A stretch of DNA of 64,000 bases. It comes from Leptodactylus fallax (Eukaryota > Chordata > Amphibia > Anura > Leptodactylidae). Numbering within the stretch: position 1 is the first letter of the stretch; each line of letters begins with the position of its first letter. The position numbers and the translations under genes were made by a program. The stretch is taken from contig CAMRHE010000011.1 of the NCBI GenBank assembly GCA_947044405.1, forward strand, positions 8,682,001 to 8,746,000, read 5' to 3'. Positions 11,374-22,895 of the stretch are shown here, piece by piece. Below the pieces are notes generated by a model. It saw only the letters and a list, made by a program, of their open reading frames with translations, had not been told where the DNA came from and did not search any database.

Positions 11374-11734
11374 CTATTATTATACTCTGGGGTCTTTTCA
11401 GACCCTAGAGTATAATAAGTGGAGTTCCAGGGGAGGGGGAGGAGAAATAACAAACAGTTATTCTCACTTTGCCTCAACTCTCCTCGGCATCTTTGTGGTG
11501 TGCAGGGTCTTATTCAGGCCTCCTCATGACGTCATGACATTCAGCGCTCCCCATGACACAATCCTCATGAGTGACCCTGAGGCGCGTGACATTAGATGGA
11601 GACCGGAAGAGTCCTGAAGAGGATTCCCAGGGACCTCTATACACCCAGGAAAGGTAAAGCAAGGTGAGTATAAGTGTTCGTTATTTTCACCGGTTCTCCA
11701 CTTATTGTAATCTGGGGTCAGAGGAGACCCCAAA
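11374..11734 (+). repeat. Palindromic repeat, 'TATACTCTGGGGTCT' family, copy 2
   Basis: Begins CTATTATTATACTCTGGGG and contains an immediate complement, CCCTAGAGTATAATAAG. It then has the GTTCCAGGGGAGG block and a CpG-bearing interior, and ends TATTGTAATCTGGGGTC. The order of blocks matches the copy at 1873-2165, although the interiors differ in length and sequence. Confidence 0.6.
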
Positions 11735-12615
11735 GGTTCTGTGTTCAGGTGAACTATTTCTGACTGTACTATATTACTGTTTTATCTACACTACCATCAC
11801 CAATCAAAGACTATGATATCCATACCTTCGTGCAAGGGAAGGGGTAAAGGAATTGTATTGCACACTAATACAATGTATCCCCTATCCACAGGATGCGGGA
11901 AAAGTAGTAGATCAATGGAGGGTTTGACTCAATGGGGCTTGGATAATAAAAACAGGGTTGCCTTCCATCATTGTGTCACACCATTCATGTCTTGTAGAAA
12001 TACATGGAGCAGAAGCACATCTGTGCTGCTGTTGGTTCATTTTGAAAGAGGTACAATGGATTATCATGATCAGTGTAAGCCCTAACAATCAGCCCCCCAC
12101 TTATCTTCATTGGTAACAGATGCTTTGTTCAGCAGTAGAACTCACATGTCTGACATAACATTTGTTTTTACCTACTGTATTTTACTATATGCACTCACAT
12201 ATTACAAAATTTTAGAAGGAAATGTAAAGAGTTAGTCTATAAACTCATGCATAAGCTTTCAGAGACGTTGCTCACTATATGGAAATATTTCATAACACAT
12301 ATCTCCATAAAACACCTGGGACAAAGAATCTTCTGCCTTCAGTATTTCAGGATGATCTCAGTATGTCATGTTCCATTTGAAATGCAGTGTGAGCACATTT
12401 TATCAGAGTACTTTTCTCAACAGTTTCATAAAGCTTGTTCACACATACATTACCACTGTCATGTAAGCAGCATGGAAACTGAATGAAACATACTGCTGCT
12501 ATAGGGTTCATTAATCCTCATCACTACATCTCCTTCCTATGTACTTGTAAATATAATCCTACAGCCCATAAGTCTGCATCATTAAACGAGTGATAGTGAT
12601 ATACTGTATATAGTA
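11735..12615. other. Mostly single-copy DNA, one short repeat
   Basis: At 11,868-11,930 a TATCCCCTATCCACAGGATGC palindromic word resembles the 'cctatccacaggatagg' type of frog short repeat (compare 22,820-22,870). The rest shows no recognisable coding or RNA feature. Confidence 0.35.
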
Positions 12616-12619
12616 TACA

Positions 12620-12955
12620 TATGTAGAGAAACAGAGAAAGGAGAGATGGAGCGTGTGAGAGATGAAGAAAAAGATGGACACAAAGGGAGAGAAACAGAAA
12701 ACAGTCATGAATGACTGTGAGAGTTAAAGAGACAGACCTAGAGAAAAAGACTGAAAAGATGGAGAGACAGTGAGACAGGCAGAGGAAGAAAGATGGAGAG
12801 ACATAGAGAAGTGGGAAGACAGAGAGAAAATAAGAAAAATAAAAAGAGAAACTAAGTAAAGGAGAAAGTGATATGAGAAAAAACCTGAAAACACAGACAG
12901 GAAGATACATAGAGGTAGGAGGAGAGAAAGTGACAAAAAGAGATAGTCAATAACT
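12620..12955 (+). repeat. Purine-rich (GA) low-complexity tract
   Basis: About 335 bases are almost entirely A and G on the plus strand, built from GAGAGA, AGACAG and GAAAGA words. The two long minus-strand open frames over it are serine/leucine/phenylalanine runs produced by this composition, not genes. Confidence 0.85.
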
Positions 12956-13015
12956 AAGTAAAGTACAATAAGGATAAAATGGTTAACCTCTGACTGTGCT
13001 TGGAATTTAAGGCAT

Positions 13016-13540
13016 ACTCTAATTTTAACTATTTGAATGTGTACATTATACAATTTCAACTACATTACCTAATCTTTTATTTTCAGGTTAGTTCCCTATT
13101 ATTGAAGTAGCACTTCAAATTCTATACCCTTGTCATGAACAACCTCTAGCACAATATATACCACTGTTTATGGCAGCTTGTATTCTGCCTATGGCACAGC
13201 ACCTCACGCCTGCTAACATCCTGCATGGACGCTTTGGCAATTTAACTTATCTGTGACATTTCACTGTTTATGTTCATTTACTCTAAGTTAACCAATTTGA
13301 ATGCGTAAATTCTTAAATTTCATCTATACATTCCCCTTATTTTCAGGATAGCTCCCTTTAGTAGTGGTAGCACTTGAATAACCGCATGTGAAATCAAATT
13401 CTATTCTACTATAGCAATGAACAACCACTAGCGTATTATATCGCTGTGTATGGCAGCCTGTCTTCTGAATATGGCACAGTTTTCACCTGCTGATATCATG
13501 CACTGACACCTTGGATATTTAATTTTCTTGTGATATCATG
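13016..13540 (+). repeat. Diverged tandem duplication, ~260-bp period
   Basis: Unit 1 (13,016 to about 13,258) and unit 2 (13,280 to about 13,537) align through their length. Shared landmarks in order are ACTCTAA, ATTTGAATG, TTATTTTCAGG, GTAGCACTT, ATTCTA, ATGAACAACC, TAGC, TATGGCAGC, ATATGGCACAG-like, and TTTAA followed by TGTGA. Both units hold an acceptor-like TTATTTTCAG at the same offset (13,086 and 13,346). No reading frame persists. An old local duplication is the simplest account. Confidence 0.75.
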
Positions 13541-14249
13541 TTATTGCTGCCCATATGGGGCACAACAGCAATAACTACAAGGAAAACATTTGGTAATTGT
13601 TGTCTATGCATTTTCCTAGTATAATATCAGATAACAACTGCTTAATAATACATTTCTTTTTTTAGCTGACACAGCATTTACAACAAAACATAATTTTAAA
13701 AGTCTCAGGACATGAAATAATATAATATATAAAGTTTGTATTTATAATGGAATATTTACAACCGTACTGCATTATAAAGAAATCCATAGCATCAATACTG
13801 TACTAATTAAAATGCAATTACTCAGGGATGCATCGTACTCATTTTTCTACTTCTAGTTAAGCATTCATTTTCTATGGAGTGGCTAAATATAGATTACTAT
13901 ATGTTTTCATGAAACATTATACTAAACCACTTCCATGTCTGCTTGGTCTTAGTGTTTTAGCATACAAAATCATCTATTGATTGGATTCAGTAGCTTGTGT
14001 TAACATAGCGCTGTTTCGCCATCTAGAAAAAAAAAATCCCTGTAGGAGCAGGAGTTAATTTCTCTGCCTGTCAGATTACAGCTGCTATGTACTTTTCTGC
14101 CCGTTGAATGGTTTCCTCTGAAATAATTCAGCATTCTGCTGTGGAGTTAAATAGGGCTATTTTGTATGGGTACACAGGTTTTTTTTTGGGGTTTTTTTTT
14201 AAATGACAGACAAGAATCTAGCTGAGGCTCAGTAAGACCACCAAATTCA
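13541..14249. other. AT-rich single-copy DNA
   Basis: No repeat, coding or RNA feature is recognised. T-rich and A-rich runs occur at 14,025 and 14,181-14,200. Confidence 0.4.
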
Positions 14250-14939
14250 TTTCACTGTGCTGAGGCTGCAATGGAGATTCAGTCTCTTGGGTCGGAGAAA
14301 GTGTGTTAATCTACTTTATCTTCTAGCTTACAGAAAATTGCATATTTAAGCCTCTTGTTATGAAACAGCTACATCAGTCTGTAATTAATGTGTTGTACAT
14401 GCTGTCTGAGGCTGTGCTACCTTCACAAGCACAGTGCATAGCTACTGTATCTCTTCCTCCAGCAGCTCCAGCATCAGCATCAGCAGCAGCAGCACAGAGA
14501 GGCAGTAGCACATTGGTTAACACTGTACATAACCTCCTCACAAATTGCACAGCTTCAGCAGCAACACATCCATTAGTCTGGAAAAGACAGCGTTCCCAAG
14601 TGGCTCCTGTGCATTTTCCCCCCAATTCTCCTGTCACCATCCAATCCTCTGTATGTAGGGAGTGTTCAACACTAATCAGGTCAATGATCATCCCAAGCCT
14701 CAAGGGACCTGACAGGAGCCTATTGCCCTAGTTAGAAGATCTCTCTCTGTCCAGGGCACAGTGCTTGGAGATATTATACGGAGCTCAGTGGCACAATACC
14801 ACTCTGTACAAGAGAAGCTCTCAGGATTTCAGCTGGGCTGTAGTCAGAGGGAAAAGGGACAGCACAACCAGCACTTGCTATACCTGCTGGGTGTTGGTTT
14901 GCCTGCTTGGACTGTAGGACAGAAGGCATCTCAATTAAG
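14250..14939 (+). other. Candidate non-coding or 5'-UTR first exon
   Basis: This stretch is less AT-rich and more complex than its surroundings and has no transposon features. It ends at a consensus donor: CAATTAAG followed by GTAAGT, with GT at 14,940-14,941. A TATA-like TATTTAAG lies at 14,343-14,350, and a (CAG/CATCAG)n stretch at 14,466-14,498. A plus-strand frame of 123 codons (14,360-14,731) and a minus-strand frame of 109 codons overlap; neither matches a family I know. The mid-exon stops fit a 5' UTR or lncRNA exon better than coding. No partner exon is seen in the remaining 49 kb. Confidence 0.35.
14343..14350 (+). promoter_or_regulatory. TATA-like box of the candidate first exon
   Basis: TATTTAAG occurs once here, about 590 bases before a consensus splice donor. 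It would place a start near 14,375. Such words occur by chance in AT-rich DNA, so support is only positional. Confidence 0.2.
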
Positions 14940-17390
14940 GTAAGTGATCCTTTATCTGGGTGAATGCATCCTTGCAAGAGTGTGTATTGAAACTTCTGAG
15001 TGAACTGGCAGTCTGCACTGCAGCAAATCAGCCTTCTATTTCTGTCAATAAAAAAGCTTTTATTTCTCCCTTTACTATTTCTCTGATACTATGCTGTCAG
15101 TTTCTAGAGTGAACTGTTTTCTTTGACCTTTTCATGTTGCTGATGTGTTGGCTTGAAGGCTGTCTCTAAGCTTTGCTAAGCAGATTGAGTCCTAGTATTT
15201 AAAGGAAATGTTAATGTTTTTGAACAGGATGTGGGAAATAATCCATTGGTATGATAAATTGCTGTACTAGGTTATATTTTCTTACTTTGGACCGAAACTT
15301 TGGAGTGTAATAGAATCATCATAGAAATGGTTTTACGGTTGGAGTTAAAGAACTAGTAATATAAACAATAATTGAGTGGTGGAGGGGGGGTATTATGTTA
15401 TGCTGCTGACTAAGTAAGATACCATGCTAAATCTTGTTATGTGTCCGCCTGCAGGGTTAATATCAAGGGAGCATGCATTGAAATGTGATTCTAGCATAGT
15501 GGATATCTAGAGCATAAAACAAGCCATTAATGTCAGCACTGTACTATGTTTCCATCTTTCTCCAAGAAGGTTCTTATTTATAGAATAGTTGACTGTATTA
15601 ATAGGTCTACAGTACCTAAGAGACAGTGTGAAAGAAGCAAGATATCTGTTTATTGCAGATAAAACATTTCAAATGCTGGATGATGGGATTTACAAAGAAA
15701 ACAGCTTGTGAGCTTTCCCTATACATCTCACTGCCTTGATCAATGTTACATTGAATTACAGGGGGGAAATGAATAAATCATTTCTAGGTTATTTCAAGGC
15801 AGGTGGATATAGTCCCCCAGCCCCCATCAAAGCTTAATCTCCAGTAAGGGGAAAGAAATATGACATGGAAAGTGTTAAATCAAGAAGCCAAGTCAGATTA
15901 GGAGCCAGGTATTTCATCCTGTCACTCTACATTTGAAGTTGGTGGATGATAGTCAAGGACTCTTTTTGTCAGGCTAAGGTCACATATTTAAGTTAACAAG
16001 AGTCCATTGTCCTCTAGTAACTGACTGCCCAGATTTTCTCACTAAGCTTGGAAGTACTTAAGACATGTTATTATATTGTTATTTGAGAAATAAACCAATG
16101 TACTGTACATATTGTTGATATTATAGTTATTGACATGTTTTATAGAAATACAAGGGGTGTTGTACATTATGTATTCTGATTTACCTATTTGTTTTCAATT
16201 TCTTTGTTAAAATTGGGTGGATATTTACTGTTCTGGTGTTATATACAGTATTTACCTGATACTTTATAATGTTCTGTATTTTTTCTGCTATAGCTGTTCA
16301 TTTAAAGGATAGTAATCTGCCAAATAAGAGATAAAATGGAATAGACATAGAAGTCTATTAATCCCACCTGTGCTTGAGTGATAAAGTGTGCAGTAAAATT
16401 GAATGCACCTCTGTTAATATCTGTAAAGCTGAAGATATTAATACGCCACATCATATTCCACCATATGGTTTACCTGGTTTCTCACCTATTCTTCAGGATC
16501 TAGGCTGATTACAATTAACTTTTTCTTTGCCTACTGAACAATGCTACATACTACATTTTGCAAAGTTATGCAAATGAGACAACAGCTTTTTATTAAGCTT
16601 TTTATTAAGTTATATGTGTTTAGGGGATGCCAAGTCAAGAATAATAATGAACAGTGAAATGTGAACAGATTACATGAGGATTCAATATGATGTTCAATAA
16701 ATAATTGGGGATTCATCCGTCCTGAAGATAGTCTACAAAAATAAAATCTCTTAAATAAAGGCAGAAGTTGTGACTACTAGTTTTAAGGCTCATGAGAAAT
16801 TTAACCTACTGTATAGATAATGTTGCGCACTTCCACTCTCATACAGTCATTCATATTTGTAGTGATCCCTTTTTTAATGTGATCATTAAATTGGATTTTG
16901 AGATTAATATGGATGACCTACTCTTAAAAATAGGCTATTAATATAAGATGTGTTGAAGTCTGAGCGCAGCATCTTCTTCATTGTCTATCAGGCTTGGCGC
17001 TGTACATTGCTTAGTGGTTGTGTCTGGTATTGCAGCTCAGTCTGAGCTGTATAAAGACCATGCGACTGATGGGTTTGATATTACAGCCATGAAGAAGAGG
17101 CTGCAGTGTTCTTCTGTGAGCCATGGTCCCATCATTCAGTTGATCAGCAATAGTGTCTGCAATCAAACCCCCATGATCTGGTATTGATGACTATCCCTAA
17201 TAATAGCTCATCAATATATAAGCCTAGAAAACATATTTAAATACATTAGTCAAGTCAGGATTACTAGGGATTATGTAGTTCATAGAACTACCTAATGCCA
17301 ACCGTATACAGATGTTACACTTTTTATCTCGAATCTGATAACACACTGCAGCCACTTAAATGCATTGATAAAATCAAGTTAAAATGTGCT

Positions 17391-17445
17391 TCAATTGTTT
17401 ATTTAACTTATTAACTTATTAATGTTAAGCTTTACTACATCTGTT
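17391..17445 (+). repeat. Short interspersed block shared with 62,398
   Basis: TTTATTTAACTT, a TTAA-rich centre and TTTACTACATCTGT occur in the same order and orientation at 62,398-62,455. Weaker inverted relatives may be present near 45,785 and 48,335. Confidence 0.45.
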
Positions 17446-17880
17446 AGCTATCTCTCCCGGGTTTCCGATTTACACAGATTCTAATGCCATGGTCACTTGT
17501 CACAGGCCAAACATTCTTCATTGTTCTGCGCCTAAATATGGACAGAATATTCATTCAGTCTGCCAGCGATTTGTATCAATAGGGTATTTTATGCCCAAAA
17601 AAAATCTGTGTGAAATAATGACGGTGCTGCAGATTTGAAAATCTTCAAAACTGATAGTAGAATTGCCTAGTGAAAATCCTGAAACGTTAACATAACCTTT
17701 AACTTTTCCAGACATTCATGTTTATTTCTATATGATGACTTTTACACATCTGTATTTGATCAGTGTTTTGCATCAGTATTTGTAAGACAGGAGTGGAACC
17801 TACATAGAGAATTTATACATTTATACATATTAGATTGCTGGTTGATCCAAGGCAAACATGGTAAAAAGTACTAAAAGCTT

Positions 17881-17883
<3 letters not shown>

Positions 17884-17914
<31 letters not shown>
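17884..17914 (+). repeat. (TA)n microsatellite
   Basis: About 15 uninterrupted TA units. Confidence 0.95.
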
Positions 17915-17916
<2 letters not shown>

Positions 17917-18179
17917 TAAAATTTATATGGCAGGCTGAGAGACATGTAGCTTATTATGATTCAATGGATGTATACCATTCTATTAATTTATATATTGTGA
18001 GCGGAAATGGCTAAATAGTGAAATATATTTTGTAGTATAGTTAATTTTCCCAACCACAAAATGTGTACTCTATAATTTTGTAAATGAAAAACTGATCAGG
18101 TTTTAAATATTATAGTACTACACCCATGTATTACAATGTCAGTCGGTACCTTTGTATTATAATGATTATTATGGGGCAG

Positions 18180-18559
18180 TACATTCTAACAACATATGAT
18201 GGCAAGTAGGATTCTGACGGCAGGGAGAAAAGCTGAGTTGTGTGATATATAGGTTTATGTGATTTAGATCTGTTATTTCTAAGTAAAATCCAGAGTAAGA
18301 TGGTGACAAAACTCCTAGGAGAGTCAGTGAGAGCCCTGCCCATACACAGTGACTGACAACTTACCTTGTATTAATGTGTATATAGAGAAAGCTGCCAATT
18401 ATCCAGTGTGGTGATCTTTACTTATGTCAGAATTTACTCAGCTTTTTACTCTAAAATAGTGACCAAATCACACAGCATAAACCTATATAGCACAAAGCTG
18501 AGCTACCACACCCTGTTCTCAGAAAAGACAATATAAATCACCTGACAGGTTCCCTTTAA
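18180..18559 (+). mobile_element. Palindromic MITE with TTAA right end
   Basis: Long inverted arms pair 18,219-18,270 with 18,470-18,520 (AGCTGAGTTGTGTGATATAT against its diverged complement). The right terminus reads GACAGGTTCCCTTTAA, with TTAA at 18,556-18,559, like other TTAA elements here. The left terminus is not clear. Confidence 0.5.
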
Positions 18560-18713
18560 GGTGCAGTGGATCAGGATTGTTTCTAATTTCACTTATGACC
18601 ATATGAGTTAGACTATGTTCACAACTTAATTCCATTTATGCTTAGCTTATGTGCTGTTCATACATCAAACATTTGTATTCACTCAACAAAGGCCAAAAGA
18701 GTGTCAGCATATT

Positions 18714-19002
18714 GAGGCAGATTTATTAAAATAGTCTGAAAGTAAGGCTAAGGCCCCACATAGCGGGCCGCAGCGAAAAAGCAGACTTTCTGCTTCAATT
18801 ATACCTATAGGTAAACCATCGACGTTTCTGTAGGTATAATTGACATGCTGAGGGGCCACGTAAACTATCTTAGTTGCCCATAGCAACCAAACTGCAGCTT
18901 TAATTTTGTATTTGTTCTAGAAAACTGAAACCGGCATTGAGATTGGTTGTTATGGAAAACTAAGACTGTTCTGATTTTAGACTGTTTTAATAAATCTGCC
19001 CC
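18714..19002 (+). mobile_element. Palindromic MITE, 'GGCAGATTTATTAAAA' family, interrupted
   Basis: Inverted ends GGCAGATTTATTAAAATAG (18,717) and CTGTTTTAATAAATCTGCC (18,982-19,000) define an element. It carries a second MITE at 18,743-18,865. Fragments with the same ATTTATTA/TAATAAAT ends cluster at 19,020-19,310, 19,895-20,121, 27,870-27,923 and 34,515-34,675. Confidence 0.6.
18743..18865 (+). mobile_element. 'GGCCCCACGTAG' family MITE, short nested copy
   Basis: Left end TAAGGCTAAGGCCCCACATA matches the copy at 2693. It has a short TTATACCTATAGG core and right end GCTGAGGGGCCACGTAA. It is much shorter than copy 1, so it is internally deleted. It interrupts the surrounding ATTTATTA-ended element. 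Confidence 0.65.
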
Positions 19003-19361
19003 AATGTACCTTTCATGTTACTGGGACAGATTTACTAGTACTGTTAAAAAGCTAGAAAGTACAATCTTAGACTACAGAGTCTTAAACTGCACCAGATTTA
19101 TGCTGATTCTGTTTGATAAATCTGTCGTATTCTTAGACTGACTAGTCTAAGTTTACACCTCCTATTACTTGTCTTAAAAGTTAATGGCATAATTTAGACA
19201 AAATTTTTGCACACAGAGAAGCAACTTAGCACACAAAGCCAAGCCCAGTTTTGGTCAAGTTGGAAAAGTCTGTTTAAAGTATCTAAGGCACTTGATAAAT
19301 GTGGTGCACAGCATGCTAGACAGTTTTTTGGGTGCAAATTATGACAAAATTCATATTTTGC

Positions 19362-19727
19362 TTAAAGAACACCTTTCACTACCTCCTCCAACTCAAGTGC
19401 TTAGCATCTGTTAATAGTTGCTAGTCCACTGATTTCAGTGCAGGTGGAATTTTCTCTTTAGCCTTCACCATTCCCCAGCAATAAGTGCAGTTAGTTTTGG
19501 TGCCTGATATGCTATTTAAGCTCTGTAATGTCAGAAGGGCAATCTCAGGCAGGGGTGTGCGATTCAGAGCTCCAAGAGGAGCTAGTGTCAGAATTCTGAA
19601 TCACACCCCTTGTCTGCTCCTGCCTGAAACCTGACATTGATTGCTCAGGAATGGTGAGGGCTAGAGAAAAAATTTCCACAGATGCTAAGACCTGGAGTTA
19701 ATGGAGGTGGGAAAAGGTCCTCTTTAA
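19362..19727 (+). mobile_element. TTAA-flanked palindromic MITE
   Basis: TTAA lies at 19,362-19,365 and 19,724-19,727. The inverted ends are AGAACACCTTTCACTACCTCC and its counterpart AGGTGGGAAAAGGTCCTCT. The terminal words AGAGGACCTTT place it near the elements at 27,492 and 38,235. Confidence 0.7.
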
Positions 19728-19894
19728 TAAATTCCCACATACTGTTATGTAATATAGGCCGCTTTCCTATACAATAGGCAATTGCATTACAACTATCAAA
19801 AATATGTTTTTCAACAATAGGCCTTTGGGTCTATTAATGCTTTTTTTGCAATTTACTGGTGTATAGATATAGCAAACTTTAACTTTATATTTAG

Positions 19895-20121
19895 AGGCTG
19901 ATCTATTAAGACTAGCATATAGTATGTGAGAGAAATGAGGTGTGCAAAAATTTTGGAACATCTCCAGTGATATGTGCACCAGAAATTCAAATCTATACCA
20001 GCTAGGGACTGCTGCCCCTCCTACATTTAAGAAAAGTGGCCAAATGGGAGAAAAGTTGCAATTTTTGATGCAAATATAGCCATGTCTCAAGCTGGTGTAC
20101 AAGGCTTAATAAATAGATTCC
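19895..20121 (+). mobile_element. Palindromic short element, ATTTATTA-ended
   Basis: GGCTGATCTATTAAGACTAGC at the left pairs loosely with AAGGCTTAATAAATAGATTC at the right. No coding. Confidence 0.4.
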
Positions 20122-20880
20122 TATATGTGTGCTAATTACACTGTCACACAGAAGTTCAACACAACCCTTTCAATAGATTTTTAATAGCTTTTGTCGTATT
20201 ATGTTATATCTTTCTGCAGCAGGTTATTCATGTAAAGTTAAACTTTGCTATTGTACAGTACATCCGCATGTCAGGCCCTTTCATTTGTTATATTATTTGG
20301 GGGATTTTGCTGCTATGCTGAATGTAAAGGGAATATACTATGCAAGGAGAGTCTTATGACCTAACCATGGAGACTATTTTTGGAGCCACGGAAATATGAA
20401 ACACATCAAATGTGTTGCATATATACAGCCATTGATTCTATTCCCTCTATTGCCAAATATTTATTTACTTTTCTATACACTGAAGATCAAAGCCACATTA
20501 TAACACATGCAGTATTTTTGTGTTAGCAACTGTTTTCCTTTGATAACTCATGAACATTCAATGAGATTTCCTCTTGCTTTTACAAGACATGACTAGAAAG
20601 TTGTCTTTTGTACTTTTTTACATACTGTAGTGATATTCAGTGTAACTACTGTAGGAGGTACAGAAGCACCATGTTTCTCAATTGTAAATGATCTTGTTTG
20701 CAAGTCTTGTAACATGTTACTTTGAAATATAGCTGCCTGCTTCAAAGGTCAGAAATGTGAATTAGCCAACATCTCTATTCATAGAAATGTCAATGTGGTG
20801 AAATAATAACAAGGCAGAAGGCAGAAGAACTCCATCATATGATCAAGTGAGAAATTCTACAAGAATTAGAACTGTAAAAC

Positions 20881-20881
<1 letters not shown>

Positions 20882-20914
<33 letters not shown>

Positions 20915-20915
20915 T
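20882..20915 (+). repeat. (ATT)n microsatellite
   Basis: About 11 near-perfect trinucleotide units. Confidence 0.95.
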
Positions 20916-21123
20916 GCATCATTATAGATATATACACTTCAGAGATTGCCAAATCTGCTCTACAGGTCATTTGACATCACGTTCATTTGTCACATAGACC
21001 GTTTGCAGTCTCATTTAAGTGAATGTGGCTGAGCTGCAATACCATCCATAGCCACTATACAATGATACATTATAAGGAACTGTACTTGATAAATAGTGAA
21101 GAGGCTGCAGTCGTTCTGATGTT

Positions 21124-21171
21124 GATGATCTATCTTAAGGATAGATTGATGATCTATCTTAAGGATAGATC
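21124..21171 (+). repeat. Two tandem 24-bp palindromic units
   Basis: GATGATCTATCTTAAGGATA plus GATT, then the same unit ending GATC. Each unit contains the palindrome ATCTATCTTAAGGATAGAT. Confidence 0.85.
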
Positions 21172-22619
21172 TTCAATATTTTAGATTTAGAAAATCCATT
21201 TAATGACAGTACCCCAAATCACTATGTCAGAAATTGGATGATATTTCAAATATTAGCAAATTTTATATGGAGTAGTCTTCAGTATTCCGATTAGTCCTGA
21301 TTTAGTTACATACAGATGTGTCTACCTTTTACTTAGCTCAAATTCAGTTAAAGACTTTAATTTCTCATGAAACTAATTCAATACAGTACAGCATCAACAC
21401 TAGAAAAACTGTTGATACACCACAACCACTGAGTAGCCATACCTCACCATATATAAAATTGATATATTATGACAGAGTATCACAAAATCATGTTGTTTTG
21501 AAAAGCTTGTGACTCAAATATCTGCAATGTTCAGCCAAGAGGAAAGGTAAGGATGTACAGATCTGTATAAGTCTCTTTGTAATAAGAATTATAACAAAAA
21601 TATCCATAGTTTACAATAATACAATAGTGCAGTACAAATAAAGTACTAATTCTAAGAATGATATTTATTAGCAGACTCATTTCCTCATTTTATATACCAA
21701 TACAATTCTAATTAGACAATGGGGCCATTCCTTAACAATAGCAAATAAGAGGAATGATCTGACACATACTACAACCTTTTAACTCTTTTCATAGTATTAC
21801 TGTACCAGCATAACAAGAAAAAGACTACAACACCGTTAAAGGGTTTACTACTTATTTTCAAGTAGGTTAAGTGGTAAATTTGTTAGTTTGCTTGAGATAA
21901 CCTGGTTGGTAAGATTGATGATTAAGGATAACCTCAGTATTATCACCTATGTCTAGGGGGCTATGTGTAAATGGTCGTCATCACTGGATTTAGAAGTTGC
22001 TCCTTAAAAGTCATGAGTATCAACATGCTTGATGTCGCTTTTAGCTGTTGCTAACTGAAAAGGTTCCTTTTGCTCAGTTTGCCATGCCCTAATAGGGTGT
22101 ATAAAAATGATTTCTATTGCAATATACAGGAAAGTGTAGCATACATTTTAAAGTGTTAAATAACATTGACTGGTTACGTTTTTAAATATACTACAGAGTA
22201 TATTACAGAGTTATCTTATGTCTGTACATTAGACCATTCATCCAGGCAGCTTAGGCCCCACCATTGGAACCAACATTGGAACCAACATCAATCAATAGAA
22301 CTGGGATTCTGAGCCCACTTTCCTCCTTATTGCAAACTGCAATGAAGAAGAGTTTAAATAGTGCAGTAGCTGAGTTTGCAGTCTACAGGACTGATAGGGA
22401 CAGTGCTCAGTTGTTTTCAGTAGCCCCATAGACTACTACTTCATAGTAAGACCTCAGTCATTGCATGATGGTGTGACTACTCGCAAACAAACATTTATCA
22501 CCTGTTCCATGCATAGATGATAAATATCTACTGAGATAGTTAATTTATTAAATTCAAGAGTAGCTTTTTATATGAATGCTAGATTTAGTAAAATGGGATG
22601 TTGATCCAGGGATTTATTG

Positions 22620-22895
22620 TAATTGCCATATTTGTCAATGGATGTCAAACCTCCAGGACTCCTGTTAATCATGATGCGTGCTTCTGCTCCATTCAATTCT
22701 ATGAGATTGTTAGAAATATCCCAGTACCATAGATATGAATGGCAGAACTGCCACTTTATTCAAACAGGGGTATTTGGGACCTGTGTTGTCTTGAATGGTG
22801 CATGTCATACAGTCAGATTCCTTCAGATCAGACACCTGTGGATAGGAAATCATTTGTGGTCTGACCCCCTTAAAATAACTGTTTCATCATTTAGT
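22620..22895 (+). repeat. Probable interspersed short repeat
   Basis: GATCAGACACCTGTGGATAGG near 22,826 and a GTCTGACCCCCTTAAAATAAC end fit the 'ggtccgacc / cctgtggatagg' style of frog short repeats. The interior shows ATTCTATGAGATTGTTAG. Ends uncertain. Confidence 0.4.

Larger units (their letters stand above)
14942..18179. other. AT-rich single-copy DNA
   Basis: No coding exon or RNA gene is recognised. The part at 15,755-15,950 is of even composition with little repetition and could be a conserved element. The only repeats seen are a short shared block at 17,391-17,445 and a (TA)n run at 17,884-17,914. Confidence 0.4.
20122..22619. other. AT-rich single-copy DNA with minor repeats
   Basis: Contains an (ATT)n run at 20,882-20,915 and a tandem palindrome at 21,124-21,171. 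No exon, RNA gene or large repeat is recognised. Confidence 0.4.

Noticed and set aside
12524..13059. Two minus-strand open frames of 111-128 codons
   Set aside because: They are Ser/Leu/Phe runs dictated by the purine-rich tract on the opposite strand.
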